From JAFGJQ01 sp964586145 (GTDB lineage: Bacteria > Planctomycetota > Phycisphaerae > UBA1845): 64,000 nucleotides of DNA. Positions 8,765 to 17,553 of the stretch are shown piece by piece. The notes beneath the pieces were generated by a model. That model searched no databases, was not told where the DNA came from, and saw only the letters and a list, made by a program, of their open reading frames with translations. A program made the position numbers and the translations under genes. Every line of letters begins with the position of its first letter. Positions within the stretch are counted from its first letter, which is position 1. The stretch covers positions 10,412 to 74,411 of the forward strand of contig CAZPHH010000011.1 in assembly GCA_964586145.1 (NCBI GenBank). The letters run 5' to 3'.

Positions 8765-9292
8765 ATGAACGCTAAGATCGGGATCATCGTCGTCTGCTTG
8801 CTGGCCGCCGCAGCGATCTTCGCATACAAAGCCACCGTGGAAACCGGGCCGCCGACCGAGACCGACGAAGAGGTCGCCCGGAAGCACTTCCAGGAGAGCA
8901 ACCCCGATGAACATCTCCACAAGCCCCCGCTCGGCCGCACGCCGGATACGGACCCCGCGTTTGAGTGTTCCATCGAGGTGGGCGTGGAGGGCAACAAGGA
9001 AATCGCCTGGCTGTCCGTCCGCGAAATCCACGGCTGGTGGGTGGACGCCGCCACCATCGCGTTCTGGCACAAGGACATGTTCCCCGATCTGCCCGAAGGC
9101 CAGCGCCCGCAGCAGCGGTGTGGCGAGCACATGTTCAACCTGCCCATCCCGTTCAACGATACGCACACCGAGCGGATCGCCATTGTTCCCCACAACGACC
9201 GCCCCGGCGTCGATCTGGGCACGTCCGAAGACTGGCGCTGCATGGTCGTTCGATGGGGAGAGGTTGTCGCACCCGCCGGCGATGCGGAGTAG
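8765..9292 (+). CDS. Hypothetical membrane-anchored or exported protein
   Basis: A 175-residue protein with an N-terminal hydrophobic segment (IGIIVVCLLAAAAIFAY) and a soluble remainder with no recognised motif. GGAGG lies 6 bases before the ATG, and the frame has codon use like its neighbours, so it is very likely real. The soluble part is rich in Trp, His and acidic residues (IHGWWVDAATIAFWHKDMF). It follows the FtsB-like gene by 74 bases on the same strand and may share the eno transcript. Function unknown. Confidence 0.65.
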   Translation: MNAKIGIIVVCLLAAAAIFAYKATVETGPPTETDEEVARKHFQESNPDEHLHKPPLGRTPDTDPAFECSIEVGVEGNKEIAWLSVREIHGWWVDAATIAFWHKDMFPDLPEGQRPQQRCGEHMFNLPIPFNDTHTERIAIVPHNDRPGVDLGTSEDWRCMVVRWGEVVAPAGDAE

Positions 9293-9423
9293 CAAAGCCT
9301 GCGGCGCAACACGCGAAGTCGTCCGCCACCGGACGCCTGGGAGACCGCGTCCGGCCCCAGCCGTCGGCGGCGTGCACAAAACGCGCCCGCGCGACGGAGG
9401 ATGCGCCATTCCCCGGTCCGCGA

Positions 9424-10668
9424 CTACTTCCCGCTCATCACGCACTGGGCGAGGTTGAGCAGCACGGACAGGCCCAGGAACGCAGCCAGCATCAGAATGG
9501 CCGTCCAGTTGGTGGTGTTCGGAGGGGTGGGCGACAGGTCTTCCGCGGTGGGGATGGACACCATCTCACCGGTGTCCGCGATACTCTTCAACATGCTCTG
9601 GTCGTATTTCTTGCGGGCCTGGAAGGGCGCCCCGCCCTGTGAGATCGCCTCCAGGTCGTCGATCAGCTCGGTCGTGGTGGCGTAGCGGTCCTCCCGCTTC
9701 TTGGCCATCATGACCTCGATGATCTCACCGATGCCGGCCGACAGGGACGTGTTCAGATGATCCGGCGGAACCAGCGGCTCTTTCAGATGCTTGTGCATCA
9801 CCGCCGACGGCGTCGGGCCGTCGAACGGGACCTTGCCGGTCACCATGTGGTAGAACGTCGCGCCCAGCGAGTAGATGTCCGCCCGGAAGTCGATGTTGAT
9901 CTCACCCCGGATCTGCTCCGGGCTGATATAGTACGGGGTGCCGTAGGCACGGCCGGCCTCGGCGGTCGCCGTCTCGTAGTCGTTCACCTCGCGGGCCAGA
10001 CCCATGTCCGCCAGCTTGACCTGCCCGTCCTTGGTGATCATCACGTTCTTGGGCTTCACGTCGCGGTGGATAAAGCCGCGGGAGTGAGCGTGGGCCAGGG
10101 CCCGGGCCACCTGCAGGACGATGTTGATCGCGTTCTTCTCTTCGAACCGCCGGTTGTCCGAGAGGCGATCATACACCGTGTCCCCGTCGATGAACTCCAT
10201 CACGAAGTAGTGGTAGCCGCCCGCCTCCCCCACGTCGATGGCCTGCACGATGTTCGCGTGGTTCAGACGGGCCGCCGCGCGGCCCTCCCGATAGAACCGG
10301 TCCACGAACTCGGGGTTCTCGCTGAGCCGCTTGGGCAATACTTTGATCGCCACGATCCGGTCCAGGCTGAGCTGCTTGGCCTTGAACACGGTGGCCATCG
10401 CCCCCTGTCCCAGCTTGCCCAGAATCTGGAACCCCGGGATCTGCTGGGCCGGACGATACATGGAATCGTCGTCCAGGGACTTGGTCAGACGCTCCAACTG
10501 GGACCGGGTGATGTACCCCCCCTCCAGCAGCACATCCGCCAGCTTGAGCCGCCGGCCGGACTCCTGCTGCTCTTTCAGACGCTGCTTGCAGATCGCCAGC
10601 TCGTCCGCTGTGGCAAGCTTGTATTCGATGATCTTGCGACCGATTTGTGAGTCTTCGCCGCTTGCCAT
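9424..10668 (-). CDS. Membrane-anchored serine/threonine protein kinase
   Basis: Hanks-type kinase of about 414 residues. Residues 10-65 form a helical region that resembles the small N-terminal domain seen before kinases and GspE-like proteins. The kinase domain runs from about 78 to 340: glycine loop GKLGQGAMATVF, VAIK lysine (about residue 109), HRDVKPKNV catalytic loop, DMG in place of DFG, the SPEQ activation segment end and DIYSLG. All catalytic residues are present. A single C-terminal membrane helix (WTAILMLAAFLGLSVLLNLA) leaves almost nothing outside, so it is tail-anchored with no extracellular sensor. The ATG at 10668 is preferred; a GTG at 10698 is also open. Target unknown. Confidence 0.9.
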   Translation of the reverse strand: MASGEDSQIGRKIIEYKLATADELAICKQRLKEQQESGRRLKLADVLLEGGYITRSQLERLTKSLDDDSMYRPAQQIPGFQILGKLGQGAMATVFKAKQLSLDRIVAIKVLPKRLSENPEFVDRFYREGRAAARLNHANIVQAIDVGEAGGYHYFVMEFIDGDTVYDRLSDNRRFEEKNAINIVLQVARALAHAHSRGFIHRDVKPKNVMITKDGQVKLADMGLAREVNDYETATAEAGRAYGTPYYISPEQIRGEINIDFRADIYSLGATFYHMVTGKVPFDGPTPSAVMHKHLKEPLVPPDHLNTSLSAGIGEIIEVMMAKKREDRYATTTELIDDLEAISQGGAPFQARKKYDQSMLKSIADTGEMVSIPTAEDLSPTPPNTTNWTAILMLAAFLGLSVLLNLAQCVMSGK

Positions 10669-10889
10669 CACAATCTCGCCGTCGCGACCGGAACCCACCC
10701 CTCTGCTATGCCCAAGACCGCCGCCAATACGATATCGGACAAAACGCCGAGACTATACGAGCCGACCTGCCACTCAGCAACAGCCGATCGTCCGGAATTG
10801 TCCGCGAAATTGCCCTGGGCCCTCCATTATAGCACGGCCCGACCCCAACAGGACACCCGCACCCGCCGATCGGAAAAGGACTGCTGCCC

Positions 10890-11099
10890 CCCCATGCCAA
10901 CCAAACCCGCCCTCAGGCCTCGCCCAGCAGTTCCGAAACGAGCGNNNNNNNNNNNNNNNNNNNNNNNNNNNNNNNNNNNNNNNNNNNNNNNNNNNNNNNN
11001 NNNNNNNNNNNNNNNNNNNNNNNNNNNNNNNNNNNNNNNNNNNNCCCCATGCCAACCAAACCCGCCCTCAGGCCTCGCCCAGCAGTTCCGAAACGAGCG
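10890..11099. other. Artificial scaffold gap flanked by an exact 55-bp duplication
   Basis: The 100 N at 10945-11044 are preceded (10890-10944) and followed (11045-11099) by the same 55 bases. This is what results when two contigs that overlap by an assembler word length are joined with a default gap. The true distance is therefore minus 55: removing the N run and one copy restores the sequence. The MnmE-like stop codon lies inside the repeat in both copies, so that gene is unaffected. Confidence 0.9.
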
Positions 11100-12255
11100 C
11101 CCGCACGCGATCCGTCGTGATCTGCACGGGGTTCGCCCCCACGAGATGCACCTGCCGAAGGCTGAACAACGCCGGCTCCACCCCCAGCATGCCCCGAAAC
11201 CCCAGCCCGCGGAGAATCGCCGTCCGAAGCCCCTCCAGCCCTTCCCCCGTCCACGCGGAAACCGAAATCACATCCACAAACCCCGAGGGGATCACGTCCG
11301 GCGACCACGCGGCCGGCAGGTCTGCCTTGTTCACCACGGCCAACCAGCGGCCCGGACGAAGGGTGTCCCGACAAGCTCGCCAGACGCCGGCCGAAACGGG
11401 ACGGCTGCCGTCCAGCACCGCCAGCACCAGGTCTGCATCCGCCGCCGCGCGGAGGCCCCGGTCCATCGCCTCCCCGGCCAGCGCATCCCCCGACTCGTGT
11501 ACGCCGGCCGTATCCACGACCGTCAGCGGGATGCCGTCAATCGACACTTCATGCGTGGTCCAGTCGAGCGTGGTACCGGCCTCCGAGCCCGTCAGGGCCG
11601 CCTCCTGCCCGACCAGCCGGTTGGTCAGCGCGGATTTGCCGGCGTTCGGTGGTCCCACGACGACCACTCGGGCCCCTTCCACGAGGAGCCGGATCGCGTG
11701 GTACCCGTCCCGCAGGTTTTGCAGGGCCGCGCTCGCCCCTGCGGGGTCGGTCCGGGCCAGGTCGCGAATGCTCCGCAGGACAGTCGGCAGATGCCGTCGC
11801 TGCCACGCCAAGGCTTCGACCGCCCGGCGTGTTCGGGCTCGGATCATGGCCTCATCCGCCTCCGATTCGATCCAATGGCCGGCCCGCCACGCCAAAGGCG
11901 TCTGCGGGGCCGAGGCCGTGCTCGCCACACACGCGCCCCTGCGTTCCAGGGCGAGCAAGACCCGGGTCACCACCCACACTCCACCGTGAAGGCTGATGTC
12001 GACTTCCCAGAACGGGTCGGCCGTCCGTCGAGGCGCCAGAATCACGTGATCCAGGATCTCACCACCCTCCACCAATCGTCCATACCAAAGCCGCTGCGGA
12101 TCCTCGGCCAACCCGTCCCGGGACCGATCGGATTCGAACAGCGACTCCGCGATCCGCAGCGCCTCCGGACCGGCCACCCGAATCACCGCGATCGCCCCAA
12201 CGCCCGGTGGGGTGAGCAGCCGTGCCCAAGTGACGTGTTCCTCGGTCCGATCCAT
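11068..12255 (-). CDS. Divergent MnmE/TrmE-like GTPase lacking the C-terminal cysteine motif
   Basis: MnmE with MnmG modifies the wobble uridine of certain tRNAs. This homologue has the N-terminal tetrahydrofolate-binding fold (LTPPGVGAIAVIRVAGPEAL, DISLHGG) and a G domain with all motifs: GPPNAGKS (including the Asn typical of K+-activated GTPases), GTTLDW, DTAG and NKAD. However, it is only about 395 residues against roughly 450. The central helical domain is shortened, and the end (ALVSELLGEA) lacks the F-C-[IVL]-G-K catalytic cysteine motif. GTPase activity is likely, but the tRNA reaction as known is not. The ATG at 12255 was preferred over the GTG at 12267. No MnmG gene is in the window. 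Confidence 0.8.
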   Translation of the reverse strand: MDRTEEHVTWARLLTPPGVGAIAVIRVAGPEALRIAESLFESDRSRDGLAEDPQRLWYGRLVEGGEILDHVILAPRRTADPFWEVDISLHGGVWVVTRVLLALERRGACVASTASAPQTPLAWRAGHWIESEADEAMIRARTRRAVEALAWQRRHLPTVLRSIRDLARTDPAGASAALQNLRDGYHAIRLLVEGARVVVVGPPNAGKSALTNRLVGQEAALTGSEAGTTLDWTTHEVSIDGIPLTVVDTAGVHESGDALAGEAMDRGLRAAADADLVLAVLDGSRPVSAGVWRACRDTLRPGRWLAVVNKADLPAAWSPDVIPSGFVDVISVSAWTGEGLEGLRTAILRGLGFRGMLGVEPALFSLRQVHLVGANPVQITTDRVRALVSELLGEA

Positions 12256-12454
12256 CACGTATGCCACGTTCCCGCGTCAGACGCCATTTCCACCCGCTGA
12301 TCGACTCGCAGGCCGGGCCGCCCCGCCCCGCCGACGGCCGCCAGTATCGCCGTCCTCTGGAGCGGGCGGAAGCGCCGGGATGGGAATCCGGCTCCGGCCG
12401 TGTAGAATGCCCCGTCTGCGGATGGACCTGGAGGCTCGTTTGGAAGGCATCGCA

Positions 12455-14491
12455 ATGAAACGGACCCCGGACAAGACGGCCGCCTGCCCGAGGTCGTCTT
12501 GCCGCGCGTTGCAGGGGTCGCTGGACGATCTTCTCACCCGGGAGTGGCTGCTCACAAACGGGCTGGGAGGCTTTGCGTCGGGCACGGTGATCGGCTGCCC
12601 CACCCGGAAGTACCACGGATGGCTGGTCGCCTCCAAACGACCACCGCTGGAACGACACCTGCTGCTCGCCGGGGCCGTGGATCGCGTTCACACCGGGGAC
12701 GTGCTTCTGGACCTGTCGTCCTGGGAGTTCAACCACGGGGTGGAGCCGGCGGGCTATGCCCACCTGGTGGCGTTTGATTTCGACCCCGCAGGCCCTGATC
12801 CGTGGGTCCGCTGGACGTACGCCCGCGACGGGGTCTCGGTCCGCCGCCAGATCACCTTCGTCACCGACCGGCAGGTCACCCGCATCCGGTACGACGTGGA
12901 GGCGCCCGCCAAACGACCGATTCTCCTGGAGGTTGCGCCCATGCTGGCCATGCGCGACTTTCACAGCCTGCGGCGGCAGGCGGCCGTCGACCCGTGGAAA
13001 CTGAACACCGACGGCCACTGGCTCTGGGTCCAGGACCGGGCCCAGCCGGACCAGACCCTCGCCCTGTTCTCCCGCGAGGGAGAGGGGCTTTCGCAGGCCC
13101 GCTTCACACCCGAGAGGACCTGGTGGCACAACATCCGATACCGCATCGAACTGGAACGGGAGTATCTCGGGGGTGAAGACCTTCAACGGGCGGGGACGTT
13201 CCGAGCGACGGGGACCGGTTCGCTGGCCGTCGAGTTTGTGGCGGTGGGGTTCGCTCCAACGCCGGAGGCGGCGGCCCAGGCGGCGGAAGGCGCGGTTCGG
13301 CCGTCCCGCACGCGGTCAAGCGTGGCGGCGGGCGATCCCGTTCGACACGCCCTGGCGGCGGCGGCGGACCAGTTCGTGGTGCGGCGGCGATCGGACCGGC
13401 ACCGAGACCAGGCGACGATCATCGCCGGGTATCCGTGGTTCGGCGACTGGGGCCGCGATTCGTTCATCTGCCTGGAGGGCCTGCTGCTTCGGACGGGGCG
13501 GCACGCCGAGGCGCGGGAAGTGCTGGAGACGTTCGCCGGCGTGCAACGCAACGGACTCATCCCCAACCGGTTCGACGACTACGGCGGCGACTGCGAGTAC
13601 AACAGCGTGGACGCGTCGCTGTGGTACGTGCATGCGGCCGACGCGTACCTGACGGCAACGGGCGACACCACGGCGTGGCGCGGGTTCCTTGCCTCCGCGT
13701 GCCGGAACGTTGTCGACGCGTTCGTCCGAGGAACGGATTTCGATATCCGCCTGGACGAGAAGGGACTCATCTGGTGCGGACATCCGCAGGTTCAGATCAC
13801 CTGGATGGACGCCAAATGCGGAGACGTCGTCTTCACCCCGCGACACGGCCGCCCGGTGGAAGTCAACGCGCTGTGGCACCACACGCTGCGCATCCTCACG
13901 CAGCGGTTCGCCGATACGGACAAACGCCTGTCCAAGCGCTGCCGCGCCCTGGCCGATCAGGTCGCCGGGTGTTTCGAAGACACATACTGGAACCCGGCGC
14001 GGAATTGCCTGTTTGACTGCGTCCGCGACGACGAGCGGGACGCCGCCATCCGGCCGAACCAGATTTTCGCGGTCAGCCTGGCCGATTCGCCTCTGTCGGC
14101 GGAGAAGCAGGCCGCGGTGCTGGAGACGGTGCGGTCCCGCCTTCTTACGCCGTTCGGGCTGCGCAGCCTGGCGCCGGATGACCCGCACTACATCGGACGG
14201 TTTCGAGGCGTGCAGCCGGTGCGCGACCGCGCGTATCACAACGGCACCGTCTGGTCCTGGCTGATCGGCCCCTTCGTGGAAGCGCACCTGCGCGTCCACG
14301 GCTTCACCGCAGAGGCCAAATCGGAGGCACGGCAGTTGCTCCGGCCGCTGATTGACCATTTGTCCGAAGCCTGCCTCGGATCCATCAGTGAGAACTTTGA
14401 CGGCGATCCGCCGCACCGGCCCGGCGGCTGCGCCGCCCAGGCCTGGAGCGTGGCCGAGTTGCTGCGGGTTTGGGACCTGGTGAACGGATGA
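12455..14491 (+). CDS. Glycogen debranching enzyme (amylo-alpha-1,6-glucosidase family)
   Basis: Hydrolyses alpha-1,6 branch stubs in glycogen; cytosolic. It is 678 residues with the two-part GDE architecture: an N-terminal beta domain (about 20-290) starting with NGLGGFASGTVIGCPTRKYHG, and a C-terminal alpha/alpha barrel. Barrel landmarks include GYPWFGDWGRDSF, the typical catalytic-acid region of the family, plus SVDASLWYVHA and YHNGTVWSWLIGPF. The ATG at 12455 has GGAAGG 7 bases upstream; the longer frame back to 12212 overlaps the opposite MnmE-like gene and is not conserved. The stop codon overlaps the start of purL (ATGA). No glycogen synthase or phosphorylase gene is nearby. Confidence 0.9.
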   Translation: MKRTPDKTAACPRSSCRALQGSLDDLLTREWLLTNGLGGFASGTVIGCPTRKYHGWLVASKRPPLERHLLLAGAVDRVHTGDVLLDLSSWEFNHGVEPAGYAHLVAFDFDPAGPDPWVRWTYARDGVSVRRQITFVTDRQVTRIRYDVEAPAKRPILLEVAPMLAMRDFHSLRRQAAVDPWKLNTDGHWLWVQDRAQPDQTLALFSREGEGLSQARFTPERTWWHNIRYRIELEREYLGGEDLQRAGTFRATGTGSLAVEFVAVGFAPTPEAAAQAAEGAVRPSRTRSSVAAGDPVRHALAAAADQFVVRRRSDRHRDQATIIAGYPWFGDWGRDSFICLEGLLLRTGRHAEAREVLETFAGVQRNGLIPNRFDDYGGDCEYNSVDASLWYVHAADAYLTATGDTTAWRGFLASACRNVVDAFVRGTDFDIRLDEKGLIWCGHPQVQITWMDAKCGDVVFTPRHGRPVEVNALWHHTLRILTQRFADTDKRLSKRCRALADQVAGCFEDTYWNPARNCLFDCVRDDERDAAIRPNQIFAVSLADSPLSAEKQAAVLETVRSRLLTPFGLRSLAPDDPHYIGRFRGVQPVRDRAYHNGTVWSWLIGPFVEAHLRVHGFTAEAKSEARQLLRPLIDHLSEACLGSISENFDGDPPHRPGGCAAQAWSVAELLRVWDLVNG

Positions 14492-17400
14492 CACGTTCTT
14501 CAATCGACGGCAACCGGATCTGGCAGATACACGTTCGGCCGCGAAGCCCGGACCTGGACCCGCAGGGCCGGCAACGGCTGAGCGACGCCCGACAAATACC
14601 CTCGCTGGCGCACGTGAAGGNNNNNNNNNNNNNNNNNNNNNNNNNNNNNNNNNNNNNNNNNNNNNNNNNNNNNNNNNNNNNNNNNNNNNNNNNNNNNNNN
14701 NNNNNNNNNNNNNNNNNNNNGGCCGGCAACGGCTGAGCGACGCCCGACAAATACCCTCGCTGGCGCACGTGAAGGCCGTCTCCGCAAGCGCGTTCTACTT
14801 CGTGCGGGGCCCGCTGGATCGGGCGGCGGCCGAGACCGTCGGCCGAAAACTGCTGGCCGATCCGGTCTCGGAGACGTTCACGCTGGCCGAAGGCATGACG
14901 CATCGCGATCCCGATGAGCGGGCCGTCGAAATCCACTGCCTGCCCGGCGTGATGGACCCGGTCGCCATCAGCACGGCAGAGGCCGTGGCAGACCTGCTCG
15001 GACCGAGCGTCCGGGTGGCGGTGCGGACGGCCCGGCGTTATGTCATTGACGGGGCCCGCGACGCGACGGACCTGGAACGCATGGCCCGGCGCGTGCTGGC
15101 CAACGAGTGCATCGAAGCGGCCTACATCCAGGGCTTCGGGCGACACGACGGGCTGCCGGAGGCATTTCCGGTGGCGCCGGAAGCCTCGGCCGAGCCGCGA
15201 ACCGTTCCCTTGCGGCACCTGGATCAAGACCGGCTTCTGACCCTGTCTCGGGAGGCCCACCTGTTCCTGTCGGCTGCGGAGATGGAGACCATCCGCGCGC
15301 ATTTCGATGCAGTCGGGCGCGATCCGACGGACCTCGAGCTGGAAACGCTGGCCCAGACCTGGTCGGAACACTGCGTACACAAGACGCTCAAGAGCGAAGT
15401 CGTCTATCGCGGGGCGGACTTCGGCCGGGACGGCGAGGTAGAGGTGCGCTTCGAGAACCTCCTGAAGGAAACCATCGCCGAGGCGACCCGGCGGCTCAAC
15501 CGGCCGTGGTGCCTGTCCGTCTTCGAGGACAACGCCGGCATCGTGGCATTCGACGAGGAATATGGCGTCGCCTTCAAGGTGGAGACGCACAACCACCCGT
15601 CGGCCATCGAGCCCTACGGCGGGGCGGCCACGGGCGTGGGCGGCGTGATCCGCGACATCATGGGTTGCGGGCTGGGCGCCAAGCCGATCGCCAACACCGA
15701 CGTGTTCTGCTTCGCCCCGCCGGACTTCGCGGACGAACGGCTGCCCAAAGGCGTGCTGCACCCGCGCCGGGTCTTCAAGGGCGTGGTCAGCGGCGTCCGC
15801 GACTACGGCAACCGAATGGGCATTCCCACCGTCAACGGGGCGATCCACTTCGACGAACGATACCTGGCCAACCCGCTCGTGTTCTGCGGATGCGTAGGGC
15901 TCATCCCGCGCGATCGGATCGCCAAGGCCGCCTGCCCGGGCGACGCGATCGTCGTGGCCGGCGGTCGGACCGGCCGGGACGGGATTCACGGGGCCACCTT
16001 CTCCTCGGCAGAGCTGACGGACACGCACGCCGACGAATTCTCGCACGCCGTCCAGATCGGCAACGCCATCGAGGAGAAGAAGGTGCTGGACGCGTTGCTG
16101 CGAGCCCGCGACCACGCGGACGGCTGCCTCTACCACGCCGTCACGGATTGCGGGGCCGGCGGGCTGAGCAGCGCGGTCGGCGAGATGGGAGAGCACACCG
16201 GAGCCACGGTCGACCTGGAAAAAGTGCCTCTGAAATACGCCGGCCTGCGCTACGACGAAATCTGGATCTCCGAGGCCCAGGAACGAATGGTCTTCGCCGT
16301 GCCGCCGGGAAAGCTGGACGCGCTGCTCGCCATCTTCCGCGAAGAACACGTCCAGGCCACGGTCATCGGCGAGTTCAGCGGCGACGGCATGTTGCGCGTA
16401 CGACACAAGGGAACGACGGTGGGCGAGCTCGATATGCACTTCCTGCACCACGGACTGCCCAGGAGCACGCGACGGGCGTCCTGGCAGCCACCCGTGCCGC
16501 ACCACGTCGCACCGCCGGAGCGCGACCTCGGCCGCCGGCTGCTCCAAACTCTGTCCCACCCGAACGTGGCGTCCAAGGAATGGGTCATCCGCCAGTACGA
16601 CCACGAAGTCCAGGGGGCAAGCGTGGTCAAACCGCTCTGCGGACCCGGCAACGGGCCGGCCGACGCGGCGGTGCTCCGACCGCGGCTGGACGGACGTCGC
16701 GGCATCGCCCTGGGATGCGGCCTGGCCCTGTCCCGGGCCGACGAGGATCCGTACTGGATGGCCGTCGCCGCGGTGGACGAGGCGCTGCGAAACGTGATCT
16801 GCGTCGGGGCCGACCCGGCCCGGACTTCCATCCTCGACAATTTCTGCTGGGGCTCCATTGACGACGACTACGCGATGGGCACCCTCGTGCGGGCCTGCGT
16901 GGGCGCGCGGGACGCGGCCATCGCGTTCGGCCTGCCGTTCATCTCCGGCAAGGACTCGTTGAACAACCAGTTCTCCCAGAGCGCCGAGGAAGCGCAGCGC
17001 TGTGGGCTGCCCCAGCGCATCATGATCCCGGGCACGCTCCTGATCAGTGCCCTGGGCATGGTCGAGGACGTGACTCGGTGCGTGACCGCCGATCTCAGAC
17101 AACCCGGCTCGGCGTTGGCCGTGATTTCGGCCCCGGCAGACGCCGTGGGGCTGGGTCCGGCCGCGCGGCTTCATGCCGCGATGGCCCGATGGATCGCGGC
17201 CGGGTGCGCCCGAGCGGTCCATGACGTCAGTGACGGCGGGCTGGCCGCGGCCCTCGCGGAGATGTGCCTGGCGGGCGGCCTGGGCGCCCGCGTGTCCCTG
17301 GACGCGTGGGGCGACGAAGACCCGGCCTGCCTGCTGTTCGACGAGTCCCTGACCACCTACATCGTGGAGTGCGAGGAAGACGCCCTCGCGGAACTGGCCG

Positions 17401-17534
17401 TTCCCGAGGAAGCCATCACGCCGATCGGGCAGGTGACCGGCGCCCAACGGCTGATGATCGAAACGGCGGGTCGACCGCTGATCGATCTGCCTGTAGCCGA
17501 GCTCGCCGGCGCCTGGCGCCGCCTGCAACCGTGA
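14488..17534 (+). CDS. purL: Phosphoribosylformylglycinamidine synthase, PurS-like domain fused to PurL (interrupted only by the artificial gap)
   Basis: Fourth step of purine synthesis: FGAR plus glutamine plus ATP gives FGAM. The printed sequence breaks the gene at 14621-14720. Removing the 100 N and one of the two 55-bp copies joins 14488-14620 to 14776-17534 as one frame of 2892 bases, 963 residues. The start ATG at 14488 overlaps the preceding stop. The N-terminal ~80 residues (FYFVRGPLDRAAAETVGRKL) look like a PurS domain. The synthase core follows, with SEHCVHKT, VETHNHPSAIEPYGGAATGV, a second half with GKDSLNNQF, and HDVSDGGLAAAL. The C-terminal glutaminase domain is absent, so a separate PurQ is required; it is not in the window. 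Confidence 0.92.
14566..14775. other. Second artificial scaffold gap flanked by an exact 55-bp duplication
   Basis: The 100 N at 14621-14720 lie between two identical 55-base copies (14566-14620 and 14721-14775). Collapsing them keeps the purL frame open across the junction, which independently supports the view that the contigs overlap and that nothing is missing. Confidence 0.93.
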
Positions 17535-17553
17535 CCCGGCTCGTCGGGCAACG

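Noticed and set aside
10890..11099. Genuine 55-bp tandem repeats at the gaps
   Set aside because: Both gaps have exactly 100 N and exactly 55 identical flanking bases, the mark of default-gap scaffolding; purL is in frame only after collapse.
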